Shown: positions 25,392-34,568 of the stretch, in pieces
How the letters are laid out: each line of letters begins with the position of its first letter
Position numbering within the stretch: the stretch's first letter is position 1
Assembly (NCBI RefSeq): GCF_031846515.1
Contig: NZ_JAVRHO010000003.1
Coordinates: 1-64,000 of the forward strand
Reading direction: 5' to 3'
Length of the DNA stretch: 64,000 nt
Source: Autumnicola lenta
Lineage (GTDB): Bacteria; Bacteroidota; Bacteroidia; Flavobacteriales; Flavobacteriaceae
Notes under the pieces: model-generated
Databases searched by the model: none
What the model was told of the DNA's origin: nothing
The model's input: the letters and a program-made list of their open reading frames with translations, nothing else
Translations under genes and position numbers: made by a program

Positions 25392-26213
25392 ATGGAACAA
25401 ATAATTACCTACTTTGAGCAATTAGATCCCGTATTGGCGGCTTTTTTAGCAACGTTGTTTACATGGGGACTTACTGCTTTGGGTGCCTCTCTGGTTTTTC
25501 TTTTTAAGAACATGAATAGAAAAGTCTTTGATGGGATGCTGGGATTCACTGGCGGAGTAATGGTCGCGGCGAGTTTCTGGAGCCTTCTTGCTCCCGGGAT
25601 AGAAATGAGCCCCGGGGAAGGTTTCGTAAAAGTAATCCCGGCAGTGGTAGGTTTTGGGCTGGGAGCCTTATTTATATTTGGGCTCGACAAAGTTTTGCCG
25701 CACCTGCATGTAAATTTTAAAATGGATGAAAAGGAGGGCGTGAAAACCAAATGGCACAAATCTGTTCTTTTAACCCTGGCAATTACGCTGCATAATATTC
25801 CTGAAGGGCTGGCCGTAGGAGTGTTGTTTGGTGGAGCAGCTGCAGGGCTACAGGGTGCAAGTATAGGTGGTGCCGTAGCGCTGGCTATTGGTATTGGACT
25901 TCAGAATTTCCCTGAAGGTTTTGCAGTAGCAATGCCGTTAAGAGGGCAGGGATTAAGCCGCTGGAAAAGCTTTAATTACGGGCAACTTTCGGCTATTGTA
26001 GAACCTGTGGCTGCCGTTTTGGGGGCATGGGCTGTTCTGACTTTTGAGCCTATTTTGCCCTACGCACTCTGTTTTGCGGCCGGAGCCATGATTTTTGTTG
26101 TTGTGGAAGAAGTAGTGCCAGAAGCGCAACAGGGAAATTATACAGATATTTCTACCATGGGCTTCATTGGAGGCTTTATGGTGATGATGACACTGGACGT
26201 TGGTTTAGCGTAA
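25392..26213 (+). CDS. ZIP-family divalent metal transporter
   Basis: 273 aa with about eight membrane helices. Metal-site motifs of the ZIP/ZupT-GufA type are intact: HNIPEGLAVGV (helix 4) and QNFPEGFAVAMPL (helix 5), followed by a conserved glutamate in AIVEPVAAVLG. It moves Zn2+, Fe2+ or Mn2+ into the cytoplasm. Co-transcribed with the MntR/DtxR-type regulator. Confidence 0.93.
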   Translation: MEQIITYFEQLDPVLAAFLATLFTWGLTALGASLVFLFKNMNRKVFDGMLGFTGGVMVAASFWSLLAPGIEMSPGEGFVKVIPAVVGFGLGALFIFGLDKVLPHLHVNFKMDEKEGVKTKWHKSVLLTLAITLHNIPEGLAVGVLFGGAAAGLQGASIGGAVALAIGIGLQNFPEGFAVAMPLRGQGLSRWKSFNYGQLSAIVEPVAAVLGAWAVLTFEPILPYALCFAAGAMIFVVVEEVVPEAQQGNYTDISTMGFIGGFMVMMTLDVGLA

Positions 26214-26615
26214 CTTTTTAAGCTTAAAATATTCTTTTTCTAATATTCTAAGCTGAAGTTTTCCTGCAATAACGTGAGATTCCAACGTATAGGTCGATAT
26301 TTGTCATTTTAGGAGCATCATCTTTTAAAGGTATTTCAGGATCTCTTATTCGTGTATTAGTGGCTATAGTTTGACTGGTTAACGACATTACCTTTCTTAA
26401 AGTCGATAATTGCCATTTTTGACGTGCGGCTATAATCGAAGTATATAAAAAGGTTAGTTACAGGATCAGGATTTGCTCAAAAAGTCACTTTTTCCGGATA
26501 TAGATACCGAAATTTTCGACTTTAAGACATCTCTCTGCAACAATGGTAGAAAAATAGGGCTCTTCCGGTTAGAATTAAAGCTTGAAACAAGCAAATAACC
26601 AGAAAAAGAGGTTGC
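26214..26615. other. 402-bp convergent intergenic region with repeat copies
   Basis: No convincing gene. It lies between the 3' ends of the ZIP gene (plus) and the Feo accessory gene (minus) and holds three copies of the interspersed repeat, described as a separate entry. No T-run terminator was found. Confidence 0.6.
26293..26526. repeat. Cluster of three interspersed-repeat copies
   Basis: Copies at 26293-26313 (GTCGATATTTGTCATTTTAG, plus), 26402-26420 (GTCGATAATTGCCATTTTT, plus) and 26509-26526 (reverse). The second and third share CTTAAAGTCGAWAATT in inverted orientation about 115 bp apart, so they could pair in RNA. Confidence 0.6.
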
Positions 26616-26768
26616 TTAGCTGCAGCCGCATCCTGAAACCCCACAGGCTTTCTGTTTTTCAGTCTTTCTGCGGATTAAAAAAGCAGGTTTCCATATAAAT
26701 TTACTAATCATATATCCTACTGCGAGGGCGAAGGTGATAAAAACTAAAATATGTTGTAGTAATTCCAT
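26616..26768 (-). CDS. FeoB-associated Cys-rich membrane protein
   Basis: 50 aa, very short: one membrane helix (about 5-22, QHILVFITFALAVGYMI) and a cysteine-rich tail ending ACGVSGCGCS. This is the layout of the small FeoC-like, FeoB-associated proteins of Bacteroidota. It begins 35 bp after the feoB stop on the same strand, making feoA-feoB-this gene one operon. It may help iron transfer or FeoB assembly. Confidence 0.8.
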   Translation of the reverse strand: MELLQHILVFITFALAVGYMISKFIWKPAFLIRRKTEKQKACGVSGCGCS

Positions 26769-26803
26769 AATAACTCAGTCGTTTTTATATTGTTTACTTA
26801 CAA

Positions 26804-28906
26804 TTATTTTAATATCTGAAACGCGGCCAAAGCCACTACGTATGCAAAAGCACTCATAAGCACCAGTTGCAATATTGGCCATTTCCAGGTATTGGTTTCC
26901 CTTTTTACAATCGCGAGCGTACTCATACATTGCATTGCAAAAGCATAAAACAGCAACAGGCTTATCCCGCTTGCAAAGGTAAACAATGGGCCTCCAAGCA
27001 CCGGATTAGTTTCTGCTGCCATCCGGTTTTTTATAGTCTCTTCCTCGTCACTACCTACACTATAGATAGTCGCCAGGGTTCCTACAAAAACTTCGCGTGC
27101 AGCAAAAGAGCTTATTATGGCTATTCCAATCTTCCAGTCGTAACCAAGGGGTGCAACCGCCGGTTCTATTGCCCGGCCCATGATGCCAATATAGGAATGC
27201 TTCAGTTTATAGGAAGAAACATCCTCCTGAAATTCTTCCGTAGAAGTACTTTCTTCAGAATTATAGCCTGATGCCACTATTTCTTCAGCATTATTAAAAT
27301 CTTCGCCCGGCCCAAAACTGGCTAAAACCCATAGGATTATCGAGATTGCCAAAATGATCTTACCGGCGCCCAACACAAAAGATTTTGTTTTTTCAACTAC
27401 ATTAATAGCGATATTTTTTATCATCGGCACCTTGTAATTTGGCATTTCGATAACAAAATAGGTCCTGTTTTTAATATTTAATATGCTGTTTAAAATCCAT
27501 GCCGAAAGGATAGCTGTCCCAAAGCCTATAAGATAAAGTAACATTAAAGTAAGTCCTTGATAATTAAAGCCAAAGATGGTTTCATCTGGGATCACCAATG
27601 CAATAATAATGAGGTAAACCGGAAGCCTTGCAGAACAGGTTGTGAAAGGAACTACCAGAATGGTGATAAGGCGTTCTTTCCAGTTTTCGATATTCCTGGT
27701 GGCCATAACTGCGGGAATGGCACAGGCAGTACCCGAAACCAATGGCACCACGCTTTTACCACTTAATCCAAATCTTCGCATAATCCTGTCCATCAAAAAA
27801 ACAACCCGGCTCATATACCCCGTTTCTTCTAAAATGCTTATAAACAGAAATAGAAATGCAATCTGCGGAATAAAAATTATAATTCCTCCAAGTCCGGGAA
27901 TTATGCCTTCGGCCATGAGGTCTGTAAAAACTCCCGGGGGAAACGTGTTGTTCACAATTTCGCTGAGGGATGCAAAAGTCTCATCAATAAGGTCCATCGG
28001 GTAACTGGACCAGTTATAAATGGCCTGGAATATCAGCAACAGGATAGAAAAGAAAATTACGTACCCCCCAACTTTATGGGTGAGCACCCTGTCCAGTTTT
28101 GCCCTTAGATCTGTCGCAGCATTAACATCTACGGTAAGGGCTTGTTTTAAAGTGCCGTTTATAAATTGATATCTTAAAACCGTCTCTTTCTGCTGAAGGC
28201 GCTTTAAGTCACTTTCGGACTTTGTATTAAAGTCTGTGGATTTATTTAGTTCTTTCCGGTCAATATTTCCGAAGTTAACATCCTGGGTAATTACCAGCCA
28301 AAGTTTGTATATGGATTGATTAGGAAAGGCTTTTCGTAGCCTGTCAAAATATTCAGGGTCAATTATGGAAGCATTTAAGCAAGGTTCAGTAGGAATGTGC
28401 TTATAATTAATGATCATTTCCTTAAGCTCATTGATCCCCTGGTTTTTTCTTGCACTTACCAGGGCAATTTTGGTCTTTAAGCGGTCTTCCAGGAGGTCTA
28501 TGTCCAGTGAAATTCCTTTGCGTTCCATACGGTCTGCCATGTTAACAACAAGAATAGTGGGAATACCAAGATCTTTTATTTGGGTAAACAGAAGAAGGTT
28601 TCGCTTAAGGTTTTCGACATCGCTCACTACAACGGCGACATCTGGATAGTCTTTATCATTTTTATTGAGCAGAAGCTCTATTACCACATTTTCATCCAGG
28701 GAAGATGCGTTAAGGCTGTAAGTTCCCGGCAGGTCAAGAATATGGGCTTTTAACCCGCGGGGTAGTTTGCAGATGCCTTCTTTCTTTTCTACCGTGATCC
28801 CGGGATAATTTCCCACCTTCTGGTTTAATCCTGTAAGCTGGTTAAAAACAGAAGTCTTCCCGGTATTAGGATTTCCTATTAAGGCGACATTAATTTGTTT
28901 GCCCAT
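26804..28906 (-). CDS. feoB: Ferrous iron transporter FeoB
   Basis: 700 aa. N-terminal G domain with P-loop GNPNTGKTSVFN (11-22), DLPGTYSL (G3, near 58), and NMAD (G4, near 121-124); a linker; then two Gate domains in the membrane half, with Cys-containing motifs (SGTACAIPAV, PFTTCSARLPVYL). It drives GTP-dependent Fe2+ uptake through the inner membrane. The stop of feoA is 1 bp before its start. Confidence 0.97.
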   Translation of the reverse strand: MGKQINVALIGNPNTGKTSVFNQLTGLNQKVGNYPGITVEKKEGICKLPRGLKAHILDLPGTYSLNASSLDENVVIELLLNKNDKDYPDVAVVVSDVENLKRNLLLFTQIKDLGIPTILVVNMADRMERKGISLDIDLLEDRLKTKIALVSARKNQGINELKEMIINYKHIPTEPCLNASIIDPEYFDRLRKAFPNQSIYKLWLVITQDVNFGNIDRKELNKSTDFNTKSESDLKRLQQKETVLRYQFINGTLKQALTVDVNAATDLRAKLDRVLTHKVGGYVIFFSILLLIFQAIYNWSSYPMDLIDETFASLSEIVNNTFPPGVFTDLMAEGIIPGLGGIIIFIPQIAFLFLFISILEETGYMSRVVFLMDRIMRRFGLSGKSVVPLVSGTACAIPAVMATRNIENWKERLITILVVPFTTCSARLPVYLIIIALVIPDETIFGFNYQGLTLMLLYLIGFGTAILSAWILNSILNIKNRTYFVIEMPNYKVPMIKNIAINVVEKTKSFVLGAGKIILAISIILWVLASFGPGEDFNNAEEIVASGYNSEESTSTEEFQEDVSSYKLKHSYIGIMGRAIEPAVAPLGYDWKIGIAIISSFAAREVFVGTLATIYSVGSDEEETIKNRMAAETNPVLGGPLFTFASGISLLLFYAFAMQCMSTLAIVKRETNTWKWPILQLVLMSAFAYVVALAAFQILK

Positions 28907-28907
28907 G

Positions 28908-29138
28908 CTAGTCGATTAATTCTATTTCAATCTGTAGAGCCGTTTCTTTTCTAATAGCCAGATGGCTTCCGTTAACATTGAGGTACAGGGGATCTCTAAA
29001 AGGCGCCATTTGCACCAGTTCTACTTCATTTCCCGGCAGGCAACCCATTTCCAGAAGTTTAAGCGGAACAGCATCGGCAGAGAATTCTTTAATAATTCCC
29101 CGTTGTCCACGCCTGAGATGTGCTACGGTAACTTTCAA
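28908..29138 (-). CDS. feoA: FeoA iron transport regulator protein
   Basis: 76 aa SH3-like cytosolic partner of FeoB, with family phrases LLEMGCLPGNEVELV and GSHLAIRKETALQIEI. First gene of the feo operon; the leader carries an imperfect palindrome resembling the metal operator at 24666. Confidence 0.95.
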   Translation of the reverse strand: MKVTVAHLRRGQRGIIKEFSADAVPLKLLEMGCLPGNEVELVQMAPFRDPLYLNVNGSHLAIRKETALQIEIELID

Positions 29139-29144
29139 TGTTTA

Positions 29145-29161
29145 TTTAGATTGAATTTAAA
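29145..29161 (-). promoter_or_regulatory. Imperfect palindrome in the feoA leader, iron-operator candidate
   Basis: TTTAGATTGAATTTAAA has 17 bases with two symmetric mismatched positions besides the centre. It lies between the feoA ATG and the -7 candidate, over the expected transcription start. The half-site TTTAGA is shared with the palindrome at 24666-24681. Confidence 0.5.
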
Positions 29162-29166
29162 CAAGG

Positions 29167-29174
29167 CAAAAGTA
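29167..29174 (-). promoter_or_regulatory. Candidate -7 element for feoAB
   Basis: CAAAAGTA reads TACTTTTG on the minus strand, matching TAnnTTTG, 29 bp before the feoA ATG. Confidence 0.45.
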
Positions 29175-29226
29175 AGGGAAATAACACTAGTAGAAAAGCC
29201 TGAAGCTTAAAAAACTACTATTCCTT

Positions 29227-29892
29227 CTATTTGTTCTTTAAAAAGTCAATATCGGCCATGAGATTTTCAATAGCCTCAGGATCTGTACCATCATAAAATC
29301 CCCTTATCTGGCGGTTTTGGTCTATAAGCACAAAATTTTCTGTATGGATCATGTCGTATTTACCACCATCTCCTGTGCTCTTTGATGCCAGGTAGGATTT
29401 TCTTGCCAGGTCATAAATTTGCTTTTTATCGCCGGTTACAAGGTTCCATTTTTCATCGATTACACCTTTTTCTTTAGCATATTGCTTCAGCACCGGTACG
29501 CTGTCGGTCTTTGGGAAAACAGTGTGTGAAAGCAGGAAAACTTCAGGATCATCCTTTATTTTTTGCTGTATTTTCAGCATGTGGTCTGTCATTACGGGAC
29601 AAATGGTAAGGCAGGTAGTAAAGAAGAAATCGGCTACATAGATTTTATCCTTATAAAATTCTTGCGTGATCGTATCTCCGTTCTGGTTCACCAGTTCAAA
29701 ATCTGCTATTTTATGGTATTTTCTAATGTATTGAACTGTAGTGTCCACCAATTCCGCATTTACCATATCGGGTTGGTAAACGGGCAATGTCTTCTCGGGT
29801 TTAAGCAGTGAATAAATACTAAAAAGTATTATTGCCGAAAGAATGGAGAAAACAATGGCAAAGGTTTTGTATCGCTTAAAAAACTTTAGCAT
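29227..29892 (-). CDS. SCO1/SenC-family copper chaperone
   Basis: 221 aa. N-terminal membrane anchor (about 10-30), then a thioredoxin fold with the copper ligands CxxxC (Cys94 and Cys98 in TTCLTICPV) and a histidine in DMIHTENFVLID (near 183). It assembles the CuA site of cytochrome c oxidase on the outer face of the membrane. Stand-alone gene with its own promoter candidate (29909). Confidence 0.94.
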   Translation of the reverse strand: MLKFFKRYKTFAIVFSILSAIILFSIYSLLKPEKTLPVYQPDMVNAELVDTTVQYIRKYHKIADFELVNQNGDTITQEFYKDKIYVADFFFTTCLTICPVMTDHMLKIQQKIKDDPEVFLLSHTVFPKTDSVPVLKQYAKEKGVIDEKWNLVTGDKKQIYDLARKSYLASKSTGDGGKYDMIHTENFVLIDQNRQIRGFYDGTDPEAIENLMADIDFLKNK

Positions 29893-29908
29893 GAATAAAA
29901 CTTTGGTG

Positions 29909-29916
29909 CAAAATTA
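29909..29916 (-). promoter_or_regulatory. Candidate -7 element for the SCO gene
   Basis: CAAAATTA reads TAATTTTG on the minus strand, 17 bp before the ATG. Confidence 0.4.
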
Positions 29917-30010
29917 ACTGCTGGGAATCAAATAGTCACATTTTAGGGGCAAAAATTTCAGAAATGACAACAGTGGCAGATTTATACTTTTCTAGTAGTT
30001 TTTAAAAAGT

Positions 30011-30018
30011 TACTTTTG
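30011..30018 (+). promoter_or_regulatory. Candidate -7 element for rseP
   Basis: TACTTTTG matches TAnnTTTG, 27 bp before the rseP ATG. Confidence 0.45.
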
Positions 30019-30044
30019 TGCGATTAAAATTTGAAGTTTAGAGA

Positions 30045-31361
30045 ATGGATCCATTTGCAGTTAAAGCGATACAACTTTTACTTAGTTTATCATTGCTCAT
30101 TGTATTACACGAATTTGGGCATTACATCCCCGCCAAAATATTTAAAACACGAGTAGAGAAATTTTTCCTGTTTTTTGATGTGAAATTTGCGCTTTTCAAG
30201 AAGAAAATAGGCGATACGGTCTACGGAATTGGATGGCTGCCACTTGGTGGTTATGTGAAAATTTCCGGGATGATAGACGAGAGCATGGACAAGGAGCAAA
30301 TGTCGCAGCCGCCACAGCCATGGGAATTCCGCAGCAAACCGGCGTGGCAGCGTTTAATTATTATGCTGGGAGGGGTTACCGTAAACCTGGTACTTGGTTT
30401 TCTTATCTTTATGATGATCCTTTTTGTTTGGGGCACCAGCTATGTTGGTCCCGAACAAATGCCTGAAGGTTTTGCAGTAGTAGACGAATTTAAGGAGTAC
30501 GGTTTTGAAGATGGCGACAGGATTTTAGAGGTAAACAAAACCGGTTTTCAGAACAGTCTGGACATAAACCGCCATCTTTTTATGCGGGACGTGACTTCCA
30601 TAACTGTTTTGCACCAGGATGGAAGTGAAGAAACCATTTCTATTCCCGAGGAGATTGGTGCCAAAATGTGGGAAGAAGGCATTATGCAGCCTTTTGTACC
30701 TATCCAATCCCCGGTATTGGACACTGTGGTGGCAGACAGGGCCGCGGCATTGGCGGGACTCCAAAAGGGGGACAGCATTATTTCTTTGAACAGCCGGGAA
30801 ATTGGTTACTGGCACGAGGTAAGTCCTATTACAAAAGGGAATCCCAACAAGGAAATAGAGGTGGTTTACGAACGGGATGGCGAGATACAGGGATCTATGA
30901 TTACACCAGATGAGGAGGGATTAATAGGAGTAGCTGCCGTTCGTGGATTTGATTTTGAAAAACGTGAATATGGCTTTGCCGAAAGTATTTCTGAAGGATT
31001 TGAATACGGTTACTGGACATTGCACGATTATGTGGCCCAGTTTGAATATGTTTTCACCAAAAAAGGAGCTTCTCAACTTGGAGGTTTTGGCGCAATAGGC
31101 GGCTTGTTCCCAGACACCTGGAACTGGGCCGGTTTCTGGCATACCACCGCTTTTATTTCGATAATTCTGGCGTTTATGAATATTCTGCCGATCCCTGCTT
31201 TAGATGGCGGACACGTCGTGTTCCTGCTCTATGAAATGGTAACCGGAAGAACACCGAACGATAAATTTATGGAAGTCGCCCAGCTGGTTGGGTTCGTAAT
31301 TATTTTTGCGCTTGTACTTTATGCCAACGGAAACGACATCTATAAATGGTTATTTGAATAA
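30045..31361 (+). CDS. rseP: RseP site-2 intramembrane metalloprotease
   Basis: 438 aa. Zinc motif HEFGH at residues 22-26 in the first membrane helix, a PDZ region in the middle (about 195-275, with ALAGLQKGDSIISLN), and the second metal ligand in LPIPALDGGH near 380. It cuts anti-sigma factors and leftover signal peptides within the membrane. No sigma/anti-sigma pair is adjacent. The 186-bp gap after it carries an inverted pair of the interspersed repeat. Confidence 0.96.
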   Translation: MDPFAVKAIQLLLSLSLLIVLHEFGHYIPAKIFKTRVEKFFLFFDVKFALFKKKIGDTVYGIGWLPLGGYVKISGMIDESMDKEQMSQPPQPWEFRSKPAWQRLIIMLGGVTVNLVLGFLIFMMILFVWGTSYVGPEQMPEGFAVVDEFKEYGFEDGDRILEVNKTGFQNSLDINRHLFMRDVTSITVLHQDGSEETISIPEEIGAKMWEEGIMQPFVPIQSPVLDTVVADRAAALAGLQKGDSIISLNSREIGYWHEVSPITKGNPNKEIEVVYERDGEIQGSMITPDEEGLIGVAAVRGFDFEKREYGFAESISEGFEYGYWTLHDYVAQFEYVFTKKGASQLGGFGAIGGLFPDTWNWAGFWHTTAFISIILAFMNILPIPALDGGHVVFLLYEMVTGRTPNDKFMEVAQLVGFVIIFALVLYANGNDIYKWLFE

Positions 31362-31378
31362 ACTTTGAATTCAAGGAG

Positions 31379-31472
31379 CGGCCTCTAAAATGGCAATTTT
31401 CATGCTACTGAATATTCAGTTTTTAAGATGCGTTCCAAAATATTCAGGTCGATAATTGGCGTTTTCAGGCAG
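31379..31472. repeat. Inverted pair of interspersed-repeat copies
   Basis: A reverse copy (TCTAAAATGGCAATTTTC, 31385-31402) and a forward copy (GTCGATAATTGGCGTTTTC, 31448-31466). The flanks also pair (CTGAATATT-like sequence on both sides), so the unit forms an imperfect ~94-bp inverted repeat between rseP and the DsbD gene. Confidence 0.6.
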
Positions 31473-31547
31473 TCGCTTTATTTTTTCAGAATATGTCCTG
31501 GTTTAGGTTTTAATAACTTCTGAAGGACGTAAAAATTACCTATTATC

Positions 31548-33548
31548 ATGAAGAATTTCATCCTCTTTATATTTCTTCTCCTTTCCCTACAGGGATTTTC
31601 ACAAATTTATGATCCTGTGGAATGGTCGGCGAGTGTGGAAAAAGTTTCCGAAGCCGAAAACGAATATCTGCTAATTTTTTCTGCGGAAATTGAAGCGGGA
31701 TGGCACCTTTATGCCCAGGATGTCCCTGAAAACGGCCCTATTGCGACCACTTTTTCATATGAGAAAAATGACAATTACGAGCTTTCAGGAGAAACTGAAG
31801 AAGAGGAGGGAGTAACAGTAGACGATCCTGTCTTTGGAATGCGTATCAAGTACTTTGAAGATGAAGCAAGCTTTCAACAACGGATTATTTTATTGGAAGA
31901 ATCCGCAACAGTCACTGCTTCGGTAGAATTTATGGTCTGCGACGACGAACGCTGTTTACCGCCGGTGCTTGAAGAATTTACGTTAAATGTACCCGCTACT
32001 TCAGCTATAAACGCTTCCGCAGATCCTTCAATTTTTAATGATAATGTAGATTCAGAAGAGCCTGTAGATATTTCAAATGAAGTAGAAACAGGAATAACTT
32101 CTGCAAAAGAGGATAAAAAAGGCTTATGGGGTATCTTCTTTATCGCTTTCCTTTCGGGATTTGCGGCACTTCTAACACCCTGTGTTTTCCCAATGATCCC
32201 AATGACGGTAAGTTATTTTACCAAGCAAAGTAAAACCCGGGCTAAAGGTATTCGGAATGCTATAATTTATGGGATTTCCATTGTTGTTATTTATGTTTTG
32301 CTTGGAACAGCTGTAACTGCCATTTTTGGTGCAGATTCTCTTAATGCACTGGCGACTAACTTCTGGTTTAACCTCATTTTCTTCGCCATATTGGTCATTT
32401 TTGCAGTGTCATTCTTTGGGGCCTTCGATATTATGCTGCCCAATTCCTGGGCAAATAAAGTGGATTCCCAGGCAGATCGTGGGGGGATAATTGGCATTTT
32501 CTTTATGGCGCTGGCGCTGGCAATTGTTTCTTTTTCATGTACAGGTCCTATTGTGGGAACACTTTTGGTGCAGGCGGCTTCAAAAGGAGGAATTGCTCCA
32601 ATAGTTGGTATGTTGGGCTTTTCTTTAGCCATTGCTTTGCCTTTTGCGTTTTTTGCTGCTTTCCCTGGCTGGATGAATACACTTCCAAAGAGTGGGGGAT
32701 GGTTAAATACGGTAAAAGTTTTTCTCGGATTTTTAGAGCTGGCATTAGCTTTCAAATTCCTTTCCCAGGCAGATCTTGTGTTGCAATTGCACCTTTTGGA
32801 AAGAGAAGTGTTTATCGCCATCTGGATTGCCATTTTTGGAACGCTTGCCTTCTATTTATTCGGAAAAATAAAACTGCCGCACGATTCTCCCCTGGAATCC
32901 ATTTCTGTAGGAAGGTTAATGATGGGCTTGCTGGTGCTCACGTTTACAATTTACCTTATTCCGGGACTTTGGGGAGCTCCGCTGAATCTTATCAGCGCAT
33001 TTCCGCCGCCAATGGAATATAGTGAATCACCGTACGGAGTGGGATACACCAAAAACATAGCCTCAGGATCTGCTGCCAATGCTGAATTACCCGAAGGCGC
33101 GCACCTGATGCCTCCGCACGACATCCTGGTCTTCAATGATTATGAAAAAGGACTGGAATATGCTGAAGAAGTTGACAAACCCGTCATGCTTGATTTTACC
33201 GGCTGGGCCTGTGTTAATTGCAGGAAAATGGAGCAGAATGTATGGCCAAAACAACATGTTCTGAATATTCTGAAAAATGATGTTGTACTCATTTCACTTT
33301 ATGTAGATGATAAACGCGATTTACCTGAAGAAGACATTTATACTTCCGAAGTTACGGGAAGAGAAATCACTACTGTGGGCCAGAAATGGAGTGATTTCCA
33401 GATTAGCAGGTTTGAAGCAAATGCACAGCCGTTTTACGTGCTTCTGGATCCAAGCGGAGAAAAACTAAACGAGCCCGCAGCTTACACACCAGATCCTGAT
33501 AAATATTATGAGTGGTTGCAGGAAGGAATTTCAGCTTATAAAAATTAG
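31548..33548 (+). CDS. DsbD-type thiol:disulfide interchange protein
   Basis: 666 aa in three parts: signal peptide (1-18) and N-terminal periplasmic domain (about 20-170, with CDDERC), an eight-helix membrane domain (about 195-495) with the reactive cysteines in LLTPCVFPMIPM and SFSCTGPIVG, and a C-terminal thioredoxin domain with CxxC at Cys555/Cys558 (GWACVNCRK). It carries reducing power from cytoplasmic thioredoxin to the periplasm, for cytochrome c maturation and disulfide repair. It converges with the fucose operon. Confidence 0.95.
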   Translation: MKNFILFIFLLLSLQGFSQIYDPVEWSASVEKVSEAENEYLLIFSAEIEAGWHLYAQDVPENGPIATTFSYEKNDNYELSGETEEEEGVTVDDPVFGMRIKYFEDEASFQQRIILLEESATVTASVEFMVCDDERCLPPVLEEFTLNVPATSAINASADPSIFNDNVDSEEPVDISNEVETGITSAKEDKKGLWGIFFIAFLSGFAALLTPCVFPMIPMTVSYFTKQSKTRAKGIRNAIIYGISIVVIYVLLGTAVTAIFGADSLNALATNFWFNLIFFAILVIFAVSFFGAFDIMLPNSWANKVDSQADRGGIIGIFFMALALAIVSFSCTGPIVGTLLVQAASKGGIAPIVGMLGFSLAIALPFAFFAAFPGWMNTLPKSGGWLNTVKVFLGFLELALAFKFLSQADLVLQLHLLEREVFIAIWIAIFGTLAFYLFGKIKLPHDSPLESISVGRLMMGLLVLTFTIYLIPGLWGAPLNLISAFPPPMEYSESPYGVGYTKNIASGSAANAELPEGAHLMPPHDILVFNDYEKGLEYAEEVDKPVMLDFTGWACVNCRKMEQNVWPKQHVLNILKNDVVLISLYVDDKRDLPEEDIYTSEVTGREITTVGQKWSDFQISRFEANAQPFYVLLDPSGEKLNEPAAYTPDPDKYYEWLQEGISAYKN

Positions 33549-33640
33549 GATTCTCTTGGAAGGTTTTTTGAGCTTGTGGGTATAAAATAAGCAACAAGAT
33601 TTAAAAACCTTCGGGAGATACAGTAGAATTATAATCTAAC

Positions 33641-33735
33641 GAATACTTGCCATTTTTAGGTTTAGACCAGACCTGACAGGTTTCCAAAACCTGTCAGGTG
33701 TAAAACATTAGATCGATAATTGCCATTTTAAGACC
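33641..33735. repeat. Two interspersed-repeat copies flanking a palindromic repeat
   Basis: In the 236-bp convergent gap after the DsbD gene: a partial copy (ACTTGCCATTTTTAGG, 33645-33660), then the palindrome ACCTGACAGGTTT-cca-AAACCTGTCAGGT (33671-33699, perfect 13-bp arms), then a copy GATCGATAATTGCCATTTTA (33711-33730). The palindrome may serve as a bidirectional transcript end. Confidence 0.65.
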
Positions 33736-33784
33736 TACATTGTTGTTTGTGCTGAAGAACTCTGGAAAGAGGCGCAACTTCAAT

Positions 33785-34567
33785 TTAAGTAATCGATCGG
33801 TCCAAATGAGTATAACCTCCATCTACCACCAAATGCTGTCCGGTAGTATGCGCAGATTTTTCTGAAAGAAGGAAAAGAGCAGTATGTGCAATTTCCTCGC
33901 TGGTAGTCATCCTTTTACCTAAAGGAATATTCTGGGTTATGTTTTTCAGTTTTTCTTCAGGATTATCAAAAGTAGCAATCCAGTTGTTATATTGCGGAGT
34001 CTGAACTTCCGCAGGAACTATCGCGTTTACCCTCACTCCATAAGGCAATAACTCTACAGCCCATTCCCGGGTCAAGGCAAGTTGTGCACCTTTGGCGGCA
34101 GCATATCCCGAAGTGCCTCCCTGGCCGGTAATTGCCGTTTTTGAACTGATATTTATAATACTGCCTTTGGAAGCTTTTATATGTTTAACGCAATAATGCG
34201 CCATCTCATAATAATGGTTGACGTTGGAATTAACCGAATTTTTAAATTTTTCAGGAGTACCGTGTTCCAGGCCAATGCCGTCATTCGTGCCGGCATTATT
34301 AACCAGTCCGTAAATCTTACCGAATTTTTCAATAGTTTCTGCAACAATATTTTTACAGGATTCGGGATCATTAAGATCGGCCTGAATGAAATGACCATTC
34401 TGACCTTTTTGCTGAAGCTCCTTCAGAAGTTTCTTTCCGTCTGCACTGGTGCGGCCAATAAATACAGGAATTCCACCTTCCGCAGCGATTCCTTTAGAAA
34501 TGGCTTCCCCAATTCCCTTGGTACCTCCCGTAACAATAATTACTTTCTCCTGAAGTCCTAAATCCAT
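33785..34567 (-). CDS. SDR-family dehydrogenase, probable L-fucose dehydrogenase
   Basis: 260 aa short-chain dehydrogenase: cofactor loop TGGTKGIG (near 14-21), NNAGTN, catalytic serine in IINISSKTA and Tyr/Lys in SGYAAAKGA. In this operon the missing first step of non-phosphorylated fucose breakdown is NAD(P)-dependent oxidation of L-fucose to the lactone, which this gene supplies. The gene begins 1 bp after the GH95 stop. Assignment of substrate is from context; the SDR family alone does not define it. Confidence 0.85.
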   Translation of the reverse strand: MDLGLQEKVIIVTGGTKGIGEAISKGIAAEGGIPVFIGRTSADGKKLLKELQQKGQNGHFIQADLNDPESCKNIVAETIEKFGKIYGLVNNAGTNDGIGLEHGTPEKFKNSVNSNVNHYYEMAHYCVKHIKASKGSIINISSKTAITGQGGTSGYAAAKGAQLALTREWAVELLPYGVRVNAIVPAEVQTPQYNNWIATFDNPEEKLKNITQNIPLGKRMTTSEEIAHTALFLLSEKSAHTTGQHLVVDGGYTHLDRSIT

Positions 34568-34568
34568 A

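Noticed and set aside
26293..33735. CRISPR array from the repeated GTCGAWAATT words
   Set aside because: Copies are irregularly spaced, in both orientations and in separate gaps; no cas genes.
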